From: CAYZAW01 sp964476505
GTDB taxonomy: Bacteria > Bacillota > Clostridia > Christensenellales > CAG-138
Length of the DNA: 34,312 nucleotides
Assembly: GCA_964476505.1 (NCBI GenBank)
Contig: CAYZAW010000022.1
Coordinates: 1 to 34,312, forward strand
Direction of reading: 5' to 3'
Positions 1 to 7,220 of the stretch are shown here, piece by piece; position 1 is the stretch's first letter, and the number at the start of each line of letters is the position of its first letter. The notes below the pieces were generated by a model. It ran no database searches, was not told the origin of the DNA, and saw only the letters and a list, made by a program, of their open reading frames with translations. The position numbers were made by a program, and so were the translations under genes.

Positions 1-183
1 CAGGAACCAGCCGCACACCGTAGGCGGCAGCACCAGCGGCAACGTAAGCAGCACATCCAACACGCCCTTTAGCCATCGGGGCAGGCGCGCCACATAATAC
101 GCCGCAAAAATGCCGCAGAAAAACACGATCACGCCGGTAACGGCAGCAATCCGCAGGCTGTTGAACAGAGGGTACCAATCCAT
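1..183 (-). CDS. modB: Molybdate ABC transporter permease ModB, N-terminal part (cut by window edge)
   Basis: Only the first 61 codons are present; the gene continues past the left edge. Integral membrane subunit of the molybdate importer, passing molybdate delivered by ModA through the membrane. The visible peptide starts MDWYPLFNSLRIA, has a first hydrophobic helix (about residues 12-30), a short basic stretch, and then LPLVLPPTVCGWFL, which is the characteristic ModB sequence. The start is fixed by GGAGG seven bases before the ATG at 183. It lies 39 bases downstream of modA on the same strand, so it is almost certainly co-transcribed with it. The ATPase ModC would be expected next, outside the window. 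Confidence 0.9.
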   Translation of the reverse strand, partial: MDWYPLFNSLRIAAVTGVIVFFCGIFAAYYVARLPRWLKGVLDVLLTLPLVLPPTVCGWFL

Positions 184-222
184 TCCATATCCTCCAAACC
201 GGTAACGATCAGAACCGCTCCG

Positions 223-1146
223 TTATTTTGCCACGGGGCTAAAGCCTACCTCTTGGAACACCGCCATGGCGTCCTCCGTGAGCAGATAGTCTAAAAACGC
301 CTGTGCCTCTTTGGGATGCGCGGAGCCCTTGAGTACCGCCGCCGGATAGATCACCTGCCCGCACATGTCCTTTGTGGCGGAATCCACCACCGTAAGCCCG
401 GCGGAAAATGCATCCGTGCAGTACACCACGCCGCAGTCCACACTGGCTTCCGTCACCTGCGCCGTCACTTCCTTTACGTTGGAGCCGTAGGTAATGCAGC
501 CGTCATTTGCCAGTTTTTCTTCGTTCAATTCGTAATAGGCCAGTATCTTTTGCGTGTACTGCCCCACGGGCACGTCGCTGTTGCCCATGGCAAAGAATAC
601 ATCTTTGTTTTTCAGCAACTCCGCCAACTGGTCAAAGCTTTCGATCTTCTTGGGGTTGCCCTCCGGCACCACCAGCGTGACCTTGTTTTCTAAGATGTTC
701 ATGCGTGTGCCCGGCTCTACAAAATCCAACCCATCGGTGTTCACAGCGGTGTCCGCCGTGATATCCAGCTGGTTCATCTGCTTTTGCCCTGCGGAAATGA
801 ACAGGTCGCATGCGGCTCCCTCCTGTATTTGGGTTTTCAGCGTGCCAGAGGAGTCGAAATTGTACACCAGCGTTACGTTAGGCGCTTTTGCCTTGTACAG
901 CTCCGCGATCTTGGTCATGGTTTCCGTCATACTGGCGGCGGCAAATACGACTAGCTCCACCTGCTCCGGTGCAGGCTCCTGCACAGGCTCCGCCGGTACG
1001 GCGGGAGCTTCCGGCTGCGGGACGGGTTGGGCTGCTGCCGGCTCTGCCTGTTCCTCCACGGGGGCTGGCGCGGCGCAGGCAAGGGCAAACGCCATTAGCG
1101 TTAATACCAGCAGCAGGGATACGGTGCGTTTCAATACTCGTTTCAT
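223..1146 (-). CDS. modA: Molybdate ABC transporter substrate-binding lipoprotein ModA
   Basis: Extracellular molybdate-binding lipoprotein, 307 residues. The N-terminus is a lipoprotein signal: basic MKRVLKR, hydrophobic core, and lipobox ALAC with the lipidated cysteine at 24. A proline/glutamate/alanine-rich tether follows (about 25-62), then the periplasmic-binding fold starting ELVVFAAASMTET, a typical ModA opening, with the anion-site motif DSSGTLKTQI and later DLFISAG. ATAGGAG precedes the ATG. It is third in the minus-strand molybdenum operon, before modB. The 147-base gap upstream contains a perfect inverted repeat (1221-1236), so it may also have its own regulated promoter. Tungstate binding cannot be excluded from sequence; molybdate is favoured by the cofactor genes beside it. 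Confidence 0.93.
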   Translation of the reverse strand: MKRVLKRTVSLLLVLTLMAFALACAAPAPVEEQAEPAAAQPVPQPEAPAVPAEPVQEPAPEQVELVVFAAASMTETMTKIAELYKAKAPNVTLVYNFDSSGTLKTQIQEGAACDLFISAGQKQMNQLDITADTAVNTDGLDFVEPGTRMNILENKVTLVVPEGNPKKIESFDQLAELLKNKDVFFAMGNSDVPVGQYTQKILAYYELNEEKLANDGCITYGSNVKEVTAQVTEASVDCGVVYCTDAFSAGLTVVDSATKDMCGQVIYPAAVLKGSAHPKEAQAFLDYLLTEDAMAVFQEVGFSPVAK

Positions 1147-1220
1147 TTGTTTCTCTCCTATCTGTTTGTTTCTATATACTGCAACGGCATATCGCCGTTC
1201 GTTATGCTCGATCTATCGTA

Positions 1221-1236
1221 TTGTAAAACTTTACAA
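1221..1236. promoter_or_regulatory. Perfect 7-2-7 inverted repeat upstream of modA, candidate operator
   Basis: TTGTAAA, two bases, TTTACAA, centred about 80 bases before the modA start in an intergenic gap of 147 bases. A TACAAT -10-like hexamer on the minus strand overlaps the repeat, but I see no convincing -35. It does not resemble the published enterobacterial ModE box closely. Candidate site for a dimeric regulator; the ModE-like domain encoded at 2351-3280 is one possibility. Function is inference. Confidence 0.4.
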
Positions 1237-1293
1237 CACGGTTGGCGCAGTTCCCCCGCTTGCGTACCGTGGGATAAGCCCGTTGTTATTCTG

Positions 1294-2313
1294 CTATTTT
1301 CCGAAGCCGCAGTTGGGGAAGGTACAATTCTCGCAGTTCAGGCACAAGCCGCCCTCTCCCAAGCGAGAGAGCTGTTGGGCGGTGATAGGCACATCCGCCA
1401 TGATGTAAGGCAGCACCAAGTCCAGTATTGTGCGGCGCGCGTACATAGCGCAGCCGGGTACGCCCATCACCGGGCGGCCTCCCTCGGCATACGCCAAGAG
1501 GAACATTGCACCCGGTAGCACCGGTGCTCCGTAGCTCACGATGGCGGCGCGGCTGTTTTTGATGGCAAGCGGGGTTTGATCGTCCGGGTCAACGCTCATG
1601 CCGCCGGTGCAAAACACCATATCCAAGCCGTGATCCAGCATATCATTGATGGCGGCGGTGATCTTTGCAGGGTCGTCGTTTAGCACCGTATGCGCCTCCA
1701 TCACCCCGCCAAACGCCTTTAGTTTTTCCTCCAGCACAGGCGTAAAGGCGTCTTCTATGCGCCCGTAAAACACCTCGTTTCCGGTGGTGATCACGCCAAA
1801 GCGCTTCTTTTGAAAAGGAACCACCTGCAAAAGCGGCTTGTCTCCCGCCACCGCCCTTGCCTGCTCCATACGCGCCTTTTCGATCACCAGCGGGATAATG
1901 CGGGTACCTGCCAGCTTGTTTCCCGGCTCCACGGCAAAGCCGCCGTGCCGGGTGGCGATCATCATATCGCCCAAGGCGTTCACTGCGTTGATCTTCTCGG
2001 TATCCACCAACAGCACGCCCCGGCAGTCCGCAATCAGCTCGATCTTGCCCTCCTTGGGGGCGGTGGCATGCATGTTTGCGCCCTGACAAACGGCGCGAAG
2101 GATATCCGCCGCCTCGTTCTCATGGAGAGTGTTTTCGTTATGCTCCCAAATATAGATGCTGTCCTTCCCAACGGACAGCAGCACGGGGATGTCCGCCTCG
2201 GTGATCACATGTCCTTTACGAAACACCGCGTCCTTTTTGACCCCCGGTATGATCTGCGTGATATCGTGGCAAAGCACCTGCCCTACCGCGTCCACCGTGT
2301 TCATCCGCTTCAT
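1294..2313 (-). CDS. Molybdopterin-binding protein (MoeA/MoCF-like) with C-terminal cysteine tail
   Basis: 339 residues, soluble. The central part (about 175-310) is a MoCF/MogA-like molybdopterin-binding domain: FGVITTGNEVFYGRI, then VFCTGGMSVDPDDQTP and PVLPGAMFLLAY and GVPGCAMY, the family's recognisable loops. The N-terminal third (FRKGHVITEADIP) resembles the opening of MoeA-type proteins. The protein ends with CLNCENCTFPNCGFGK, a CxxCxxCxxxxC tail that could bind a metal or Fe-S centre. It is shorter than full MoeA (about 400), so I call it MoeA-like and do not assign moeA. GGGAGG sits before the ATG. It lies 37 bases after the nucleotidyltransferase-ModE gene and before modA, fitting a role in molybdenum cofactor insertion or modification, perhaps for molybdenum hydroxylases, none of which is in the window. 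Confidence 0.8.
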   Translation of the reverse strand: MKRMNTVDAVGQVLCHDITQIIPGVKKDAVFRKGHVITEADIPVLLSVGKDSIYIWEHNENTLHENEAADILRAVCQGANMHATAPKEGKIELIADCRGVLLVDTEKINAVNALGDMMIATRHGGFAVEPGNKLAGTRIIPLVIEKARMEQARAVAGDKPLLQVVPFQKKRFGVITTGNEVFYGRIEDAFTPVLEEKLKAFGGVMEAHTVLNDDPAKITAAINDMLDHGLDMVFCTGGMSVDPDDQTPLAIKNSRAAIVSYGAPVLPGAMFLLAYAEGGRPVMGVPGCAMYARRTILDLVLPYIMADVPITAQQLSRLGEGGLCLNCENCTFPNCGFGK

Positions 2314-2350
2314 GGTATCCTCCCACAGCCGCCGCTATACGCACGCGCTG

Positions 2351-3280
2351 TTAATTTTCGATAGGAAAGTAATTGGAAAACGTATCGTTGGCATACTGCC
2401 GCACCTTCGCCGTATACTCTTCATAAGCCTGTAACAGCGTTTGCCCCTGCGCTGTTAAATGACTGCCGCCGCCGTATTCGCCGCCGGGCTGCCGCTCGAT
2501 CAGCGCAAAGCCCAAGTTTTCCTCCAACGCGGCGATCAGCTTCCACGCCTTGCTGTAAGAGATGCCCAGCTTTTCGCATGCGCCCTTCACCGTTCCCGTA
2601 TAGGCCAGCATGTGCAGCAGCAGCGCGCCGTTTTCGTCGAACAGCTTGCCCTCGCGCATAAGCGAGAGCGACCATATGGGCCGCAGAAGCTGCTTGGAAT
2701 GCTGCTCTACCAAGCCGCCCTCCGCGTCCGCCGCCGCATCCGCCTCCCGCAAAAGCACGCCCGTATCCTCTACGGGCACGAAATCGATCTCCTCGCAGCA
2801 GGTATTGATGGCTTGCCGCAAGCCGCCCGGCCCGTCATAGGCGCAGATATCCGGAAGCAGGCTGCAAGACAGCAGCACCGGATGCCCGCCGCGCCCCTCG
2901 CACACAGGCTTCACTACGGGGGCTTTTGCCGCCATCATGCGGTATACGGTGTCCCGGGTAAACAGCGGCACGTCCACAGGCGTGAAAAAGGTTCGGCTGC
3001 ATTGCTCCTTAATAAAGGAAAAACCCAGCTTGGCGGAATCCAGCATTTGCGTGGTTTCGTACGCTTCGTTTCTGAGGCATACCGCTCCCAAGCGGGACAA
3101 CTGCTTTTCCAACTCCGCCGCCCGGTAGCCTGTGATCACCACAATGGGAAACACGCCCGCCTGCTGAAAGGTGGCAATGATGCGCTCCGCCACGGAGATC
3201 GCACCCATCTTCTTCAGGGGCTTGAATTCGCCCTCGCGTTCATGCCGTCCTGCCGCCGTGATCACCGCGCCGGTTTTCAT
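2351..3280 (-). CDS. MobA/MocA-like nucleotidyltransferase fused to a ModE-type winged-helix domain
   Basis: 309 residues. Residues 1-190 are an NTP transferase of the MobA/MocA type: GAVITAAGRH with a downstream E-F-K-P-L (nucleotide loop), MLDSAKLGF, the metal-site FFTPVDVP around 98-105, and EGRGGHPVLL. Such enzymes attach CMP or GMP to molybdopterin. Residues 200-305 match the ModE N-terminal LysR-like DNA-binding domain: GISYSKAWKLIAALE is the recognition helix-turn-helix and ERQPGGEYGGGSHLT the wing. No MOP/TOBE molybdate-binding domain is present. An upstream in-frame reading to 3481 exists, but GGAGG seven bases before the ATG at 3280 fixes the start. First gene of the molybdenum operon, so it may regulate its own operon. 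Which nucleotide it uses is unknown. Confidence 0.85.
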   Translation of the reverse strand: MKTGAVITAAGRHEREGEFKPLKKMGAISVAERIIATFQQAGVFPIVVITGYRAAELEKQLSRLGAVCLRNEAYETTQMLDSAKLGFSFIKEQCSRTFFTPVDVPLFTRDTVYRMMAAKAPVVKPVCEGRGGHPVLLSCSLLPDICAYDGPGGLRQAINTCCEEIDFVPVEDTGVLLREADAAADAEGGLVEQHSKQLLRPIWSLSLMREGKLFDENGALLLHMLAYTGTVKGACEKLGISYSKAWKLIAALEENLGFALIERQPGGEYGGGSHLTAQGQTLLQAYEEYTAKVRQYANDTFSNYFPIEN

Positions 3281-3406
3281 GCCGCTCCCTCCTATAGAAA
3301 TCGAATATGATTTGAATACAACTCGCTCCTTTACCTTACTCCAATCCGATAAAAACCGCAAGTATATCCTTTCACCCGCTATGCCCTGTTCTTGTTTTTG
3401 CGTAAT

Positions 3407-3427
3407 AAAAAAGCGGCCCAAAGCCGC
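3407..3427 (-). terminator. Terminator-like hairpin in the leader of the molybdenum operon
   Basis: Read on the minus strand, GCGGC, a five-base loop and GCCGC are followed at once by six Ts. It lies between a candidate promoter (3460-3488) and the start codon at 3280, not downstream of any gene on that strand. It would end a leader RNA of roughly 45 bases unless overridden. The stem is short (5 bp), so strength is uncertain. Confidence 0.45.
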
Positions 3428-3459
3428 GCCGCAAAGAAATATCCTGTTTTTACACTGGT

Positions 3460-3488
3460 ATATTACCACAAAATCGCCCAAAATACAA
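3460..3488 (-). promoter_or_regulatory. Candidate sigma-A promoter of the molybdenum operon
   Basis: On the minus strand TTGTAT (3488-3483), a 17-base spacer and TAATAT (3465-3460). Expected transcription start near 3453, about 170 bases upstream of the nucleotidyltransferase-ModE start. The hexamers are imperfect. Confidence 0.45.
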
Positions 3489-3538
3489 GTCTATCAATGA
3501 AACCCGCCCCGTGATACTGTAGCCTTGAGGTGACGGTT

Positions 3539-3988
3539 ATGCATAACGAAATGGCGCTTTTTATTGCCAAGCAGCAGGCGCTGCAAACCGTGGAGGCGCT
3601 GGAGGCCTGCAACGACATTACCCTCCGTTACGGGCTTTCTCTCACGCTGCCGCAAATGCAGCAGCTTGCGCAGCGGCGCTTTGCCGCCCTGGAAGAAACG
3701 GGGCGCGTGGAGTTTGCGGAGGGGATACTTCCCAAGCTGGCGCTGGCCTTCTGTGATTCCCCATACCTGATGCAGGAGGAGTACGCGGATACACTCGCCG
3801 CCCTGCAAGACCTGTTTTACTATTTTAAAGGGGAAGCCCATGAGCAGGTGACCGACGATGAACTCATCGCCGCCATGAAGGAGGCCTTTGACGGGCGCGC
3901 GCAGGGGTCACTGGAATATCTTGGCGGTACGTCTTTGGAGCAGCTTTGCCACAACATTCGCTTTGGCGATCTGTACGATGACGAATAG
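3539..3988 (+). CDS. Conserved protein of unknown function, likely DUF6323 family
   Basis: 149 residues, soluble, acidic, with no signal peptide or membrane helix. I recognise the pattern of the DUF6323 family from memory: RYGLSLTLPQMQQL, ETGRVEFAEGILPKL, FCDSPYL, LQDLFYYFKGE, DDELIAAMKEAFDG and QGSLEYLGG. No catalytic motif is evident; it looks all-helical. A GTG nine bases upstream gives a longer frame, but GAGGTGA (3527-3533) is five bases before the ATG at 3539, so I choose that. The next gene starts eight bases after the stop, so the two are a translation-linked pair. It is divergent from the molybdenum operon across a 258-base gap; a link to molybdenum is only positional. Function unknown. 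Confidence 0.75.
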   Translation: MHNEMALFIAKQQALQTVEALEACNDITLRYGLSLTLPQMQQLAQRRFAALEETGRVEFAEGILPKLALAFCDSPYLMQEEYADTLAALQDLFYYFKGEAHEQVTDDELIAAMKEAFDGRAQGSLEYLGGTSLEQLCHNIRFGDLYDDE

Positions 3989-3996
3989 GAGGCAGC

Positions 3997-4911
3997 ATGC
4001 AACAGCTTGAAGCCATTGACCGGTTGAGCGCCGGGGCTTTATCCGCCTACGGGTTTACCCCAGAGGATATCGAGCGCGTGCAAGCGGCGCTGTATAAGCT
4101 TTTGACCAGCCGCACAGCACGCTTTACCATGGGAGACAGCAGCTCTGTTCCCGTGGAAACGGCGGAAAATCTGTTTCGCTCCGTTTGCTTTTCCATTGGC
4201 CTGTATCTGCAAAATACCGGCAACATTGCGGCGCTTCGCACCGACGATTACGATGCTTTGCTAAAGCGCGCATGGGAAACGCTGGAATCCGAGATCGCCC
4301 GGGGCAAGCTGTTGCTGCGGCAGGCGCTTATCACTGCGCCGGATGTAAAGAGCCGCGCCTACGGGGATACGCTTCGGAGCATCGGAGGCTTTTTTAAGCG
4401 GTACGACTATCGCTTTTTAGCCCATGAGATACCCGCCAGCATCGACTATCCCCTGTGCCATGCCGTATCCGAGGAAGCCCTTGGCATTAGCTACATCAAT
4501 GCGTATTTGGAGCGCCTCAACATAGAAAACGATTTTTGCGGGCACTTCTCCGCTTCGCTGATGCACCGGCTGCTGACATCCGTTTCCCCGGACTATGGGG
4601 AGCTGTTGATCAACCTGTATGAGCCGGTGGCGGTCAACGCCGTAGCCAGAGCTCTTTTGGGGCTGGACGTTTTACCGCTGGATGTAACAGAGGATAACCG
4701 GGCACAGCTTGCAGCACTGCTAAGCGAAGCGCCTGTTGACACCATAAACATGCTGCTGACAAAAGCAACAGAGAACATATGCCAGCAGCTTGCCATAGCA
4801 AGCAAAACGCACAGGCAATATCTCCTGCAAACAGCGCTGAACCTTACGCCCCGCATCCAAGCCACAGAGGGGAAATACAGCTATCTGTTTCCAACGCTGT
4901 TCAACGGATAA
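3997..4911 (+). CDS. Conserved protein of unknown function, likely DUF6179 family
   Basis: 304 residues, predicted cytosolic and mostly helical. I associate it with DUF6179, often next to DUF6323, on the basis of YGFTPEDIERVQ and FTMGDSSSVPVETAENL near the N-terminus and the partnership with the preceding gene. The middle contains DYPLCHAVSEEALGISYI and FCGHFSASLMHRLL. I see no nucleotide-binding loop, metal cluster or membrane segment. AGGAGG lies four bases before the ATG. The gene is followed by a terminator at 4916-4949, so the transcript ends here and holds only these two genes. Function unknown; the family name is less certain than for its partner. Confidence 0.7.
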   Translation: MQQLEAIDRLSAGALSAYGFTPEDIERVQAALYKLLTSRTARFTMGDSSSVPVETAENLFRSVCFSIGLYLQNTGNIAALRTDDYDALLKRAWETLESEIARGKLLLRQALITAPDVKSRAYGDTLRSIGGFFKRYDYRFLAHEIPASIDYPLCHAVSEEALGISYINAYLERLNIENDFCGHFSASLMHRLLTSVSPDYGELLINLYEPVAVNAVARALLGLDVLPLDVTEDNRAQLAALLSEAPVDTINMLLTKATENICQQLAIASKTHRQYLLQTALNLTPRIQATEGKYSYLFPTLFNG

Positions 4912-4915
4912 GCAT

Positions 4916-4949
4916 AAAACGCACCACCCTTACAGGTGATGCGTTTTTT
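4916..4949. terminator. Intrinsic terminator between convergent genes
   Basis: AAAACGCA plus CACC pair with GGTG plus TGCGTTTT around a six-base loop, with one mismatch, and a T run on the plus strand. The A run on the other side makes it usable in both directions, serving the unknown gene pair (plus) and gdhA (minus). Confidence 0.8.
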
Positions 4950-4976
4950 ATGAGAATCATCAAGCGATAACGCGTA

Positions 4977-6308
4977 TTAACAAACGCCCTGCGCCATCAT
5001 GGACGTTGCAACCTTTTTAAAGGAAGCGATGTTTGCGCCCACCATGTAATTATCCTTATGCCCAAATGCCTCCGCCGTATCTGCGATCTGCTGATAAATG
5101 CCGTTCATGATGTCCTGCAGCTTCTCGTCCACCTCCGCAAACGTCCAGCTGTACCGCATGGCCATTTGGGAAAGCTCCAAGCCAGAGGTGGCCACGCCGC
5201 CCGCGTTTGCCGCCTTGCCCGGTAAAAACAGGATGCCGTTTTCGTGGAACAGCTCCACAGCCTCGGGCACGCAGGGCATATTGGAGCCCTCTGCCACCAG
5301 CCTTGCGCCATTCTTTAAGAGCGCCTTAGCGTCCTCGAACAACAGCTCGTTTTGCGTGGCGCAGGGCAGCGCAACGTCGCAGGGAACGCTCCACACGCCG
5401 CGACCCTCGTGATACTCCGCCTGCGGATGCGTCTCCATGTATTCTTTGATTCTGCCGCGCTTGACCAGCTTGATCTCTTTTACAGCTGCAAGATCAACGC
5501 CGTTTTTGTCGTAGATCCAGCCGTTGGAATCGCTCATGGTCAACACCGTTGCCCCCAGCTGCTGTGCCTTTTCTGCCGCAAAGACCGCCACGTTGCCGCT
5601 GCCGGAAACCGTGACCCGCTGGCCCTTCATATCCATGCCCTTGCTGTTTAGCACATCCTCCGCCAAGTACACCAGCCCGTAGCCTGTGGCCTCGGTACGC
5701 ATCAGCGAGCCGCCGTAGCTTAAGCCCTTGCCGGTGATGGTGTTTTCAAAATGGCTGGTGATCTGCTTATAGAAGCCGAACATATAGCCGATCTCCCGCT
5801 CGCCGGTGCCGATGTCTCCCGCTGGGATATCGTGATGAGAGCCGATGTGCTTATACAGGGTGGTCATAAAGCTTTTGCAGAAGTTCATTACCTCCACGTC
5901 GCTCTTGCCCTTGGGGTCGAAATCCGAGCCGCCCTTGGCTCCGCCCATGGGAAGGCCGGTCAACGCATTTTTAAAGGTCTGCTCAAAGCCCAAGAACTTG
6001 ATGGTATCCAGCGTAACGCTGGGATGCAGCCGAATGCCGCCCTTGTACGGGCCGATGGTGTTGTTGAACTGCACCCGGTAGCCGTGGTTTACGTGCACCA
6101 CGCCGCGATCGTCCAGCCAAGGCACACGGAAAATGATCTGCCGATCGGGCTCCACGATGCGCTCCAAGATGCCCCAGCGGGCGTACGCGGGGTTGGCTTC
6201 CAGCAGCGGTTCGATGCTGCAAAGCACTTCTTTTACGGCCTGATGGAACTGCACCTCCTGCGGATTATCCTGTTGCAGCCTTTCTAACACGGTGTCTACA
6301 TAACGCAT
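4977..6308 (-). CDS. gdhA: Glutamate dehydrogenase, hexameric, probably NADP-dependent
   Basis: 443 residues, the normal length of bacterial hexameric glutamate dehydrogenase. Interconverts 2-oxoglutarate plus ammonium and glutamate. Visible motifs: substrate region GPYKGGIRLHPSV (about 86-98), PMGGAKGGSDFDPKG with catalytic Lys125, Asp165 in PAGDIGTGEREIG, nucleotide-binding GSGNVA (about 236), and PGKAANAGGVATSGLE near the C-terminus. The segment TMSDSNG after the second strand of the Rossmann fold resembles NADP enzymes rather than the NAD type; that cofactor call is inference. GGGGGA precedes the ATG. A strong promoter with phased repeats lies about 70 bases upstream (6375-6434), suggesting regulated, monocistronic expression. 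Confidence 0.96.
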   Translation of the reverse strand: MRYVDTVLERLQQDNPQEVQFHQAVKEVLCSIEPLLEANPAYARWGILERIVEPDRQIIFRVPWLDDRGVVHVNHGYRVQFNNTIGPYKGGIRLHPSVTLDTIKFLGFEQTFKNALTGLPMGGAKGGSDFDPKGKSDVEVMNFCKSFMTTLYKHIGSHHDIPAGDIGTGEREIGYMFGFYKQITSHFENTITGKGLSYGGSLMRTEATGYGLVYLAEDVLNSKGMDMKGQRVTVSGSGNVAVFAAEKAQQLGATVLTMSDSNGWIYDKNGVDLAAVKEIKLVKRGRIKEYMETHPQAEYHEGRGVWSVPCDVALPCATQNELLFEDAKALLKNGARLVAEGSNMPCVPEAVELFHENGILFLPGKAANAGGVATSGLELSQMAMRYSWTFAEVDEKLQDIMNGIYQQIADTAEAFGHKDNYMVGANIASFKKVATSMMAQGVC

Positions 6309-6374
6309 ATCGGTCTCCCCCTAAAATAAAATATATATCGACCTCCGAAGAGGCGAAAAACAGGTTTGTCGTTG

Positions 6375-6403
6375 ATTATATATAAAATATTATGCAAAAT
6401 CAA
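6375..6403 (-). promoter_or_regulatory. Sigma-A promoter of gdhA
   Basis: On the minus strand TTGATT (6403-6398), a 17-base spacer and a perfect TATAAT (6380-6375). Expected start near 6368, giving a leader of about 60 bases. The -35 is overlapped by one copy of the ATTTTGC repeat. Confidence 0.75.
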
Positions 6404-6434
6404 TAGCAAAATCCTGCAAAATCGTTCATTTTGC
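6394..6434 (-). repeat. Phased ATTTTGC repeats over and upstream of the gdhA -35
   Basis: On the minus strand ATTTTGC occurs at 6394-6400, 6406-6412 and 6416-6422, that is at steps of 12 and 10 bases, with an inverted copy at 6428-6434. The first copy overlaps the -35 and the rest extend upstream, the usual place for an activator that contacts RNA polymerase. Regulator unknown. The rest of the 265-base gap up to bioY shows nothing else I can name. Confidence 0.6.
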
Positions 6435-6573
6435 CGGTTTTGGCTAATGCTATTCCTTATAGGTTCCATAAGAAAACGGCATACCTGTATACAGACCATC
6501 TATTCCAGACAGTTAGGCGCTTTTCAAGAGTTGTATGTGGATTGGTCGATTGTGATATCTGCGTTTTTCTGCC

Positions 6574-7131
6574 TTACAGGCCGTTGATTTTGCCTTGCAG
6601 GCGGTGCACCAAAACGGCTGCAAGTGCAATTTTTAAAACGTCCGGGAGCAAAAACGGGAAAACATACACGCCAAGCGCCGCCAGCAGCCCGCTCGCTGTT
6701 TCGCCGCGCATGAAGCCTAAATACAGCCACAGCGTTCCAAATAAATAGCACACGATCAGCCCCAGCACCATCCGGAGTACTAAAAGAAGCGGATGGGGTT
6801 CGCTTCGCGTAACGCCGGCTCCCACGACCCACGCGGTAAACAAAAATCCAACCAAGTATCCGCCGGTGTTGCCCATAAGCACCCCAACGCCGCCGCGAAA
6901 GCCGGAGAACACCGGAATGCCGATGATCCCTAGCAGCAGATACACCGCTACCGCCATGACCCCCCGGCGCTTTCCCAAAAGCCCCGCCGCCATAAACACG
7001 CCAAACGTTTGCATGGTAAAAGGCACTGCTGCCGGTATGCTTAGCCATGCACATATCGCTATCAGCGCTACCGCCAGCGCAATATACAACATATCTCTTG
7101 TGTTTCCTATGCCCGTCCGCTTTTGTTCCAT
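6574..7131 (-). CDS. bioY: Biotin transporter BioY (ECF-type substrate-binding membrane subunit)
   Basis: 185 residues, about six hydrophobic helices. BioY captures biotin at the membrane and usually works with the shared EcfA/EcfT energising module. Typical family sequence: IPAAVPFTMQTFGVF near the N-terminus, then RRGVMAVAVYLLLGIIGIPVF and GGVGVLMGNTGGYL, and a late FPFLLPDVLKI. A longer frame reaches back to 7200, but the promoter found at 7157-7185 would put that start upstream of the transcript; the ATG at 7131 with AAGGA before it is therefore chosen. It is divergent from the aldo/keto reductase, with a BirA-like operator between them. No biotin synthesis genes are in the window, consistent with salvage. 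Confidence 0.93.
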   Translation of the reverse strand: MEQKRTGIGNTRDMLYIALAVALIAICAWLSIPAAVPFTMQTFGVFMAAGLLGKRRGVMAVAVYLLLGIIGIPVFSGFRGGVGVLMGNTGGYLVGFLFTAWVVGAGVTRSEPHPLLLVLRMVLGLIVCYLFGTLWLYLGFMRGETASGLLAALGVYVFPFLLPDVLKIALAAVLVHRLQGKINGL

Positions 7132-7156
7132 GTTCCTTCGCCCTTCGTTTTTTTGC

Positions 7157-7185
7157 AGTGTAGCAGTAATCTGTCGAAATGTCAA
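7157..7185 (-). promoter_or_regulatory. Sigma-A promoter of bioY
   Basis: On the minus strand TTGACA (7185-7180), 17 bases, TACACT (7162-7157). The -35 lies inside the left half of the BirA-like operator. Confidence 0.75.
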
Positions 7186-7213
7186 CCTCGCGTGCGTCAT
7201 AAATGGTTAACAT
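7179..7213. promoter_or_regulatory. BirA-like biotin operator between bioY and the aldo/keto reductase
   Basis: ATGTCAACC (7179-7187), 17 bases, GGTTAACAT (7205-7213): the halves are inverted copies with one mismatch and fit the known bacterial BirA consensus wTGTwAACC-spacer-GGTTwACAw. The spacer is at or slightly beyond the long end of described examples (about 14-16). The left half covers the bioY -35, so bound biotin-loaded BirA would block bioY. The right half also forms a local palindrome with TTAACC (7214-7219) just before the -35 of the opposite promoter. A BirA with a DNA-binding domain must be encoded elsewhere. Confidence 0.65.
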
Positions 7214-7220
7214 TTAACCT

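Noticed and set aside
2459..3310. Long plus-strand open frame (283 codons) opposite the nucleotidyltransferase-ModE gene
   Set aside because: Lies fully antisense to a gene with clear domains and a good ribosome binding site; composition is typical of shadow frames in GC-rich DNA.
3281..3481. N-terminal extension of 67 residues on the nucleotidyltransferase-ModE protein
   Set aside because: Includes the leader hairpin and lacks a ribosome binding site; the internal ATG at 3280 has GGAGG at ideal distance and the family-typical start.
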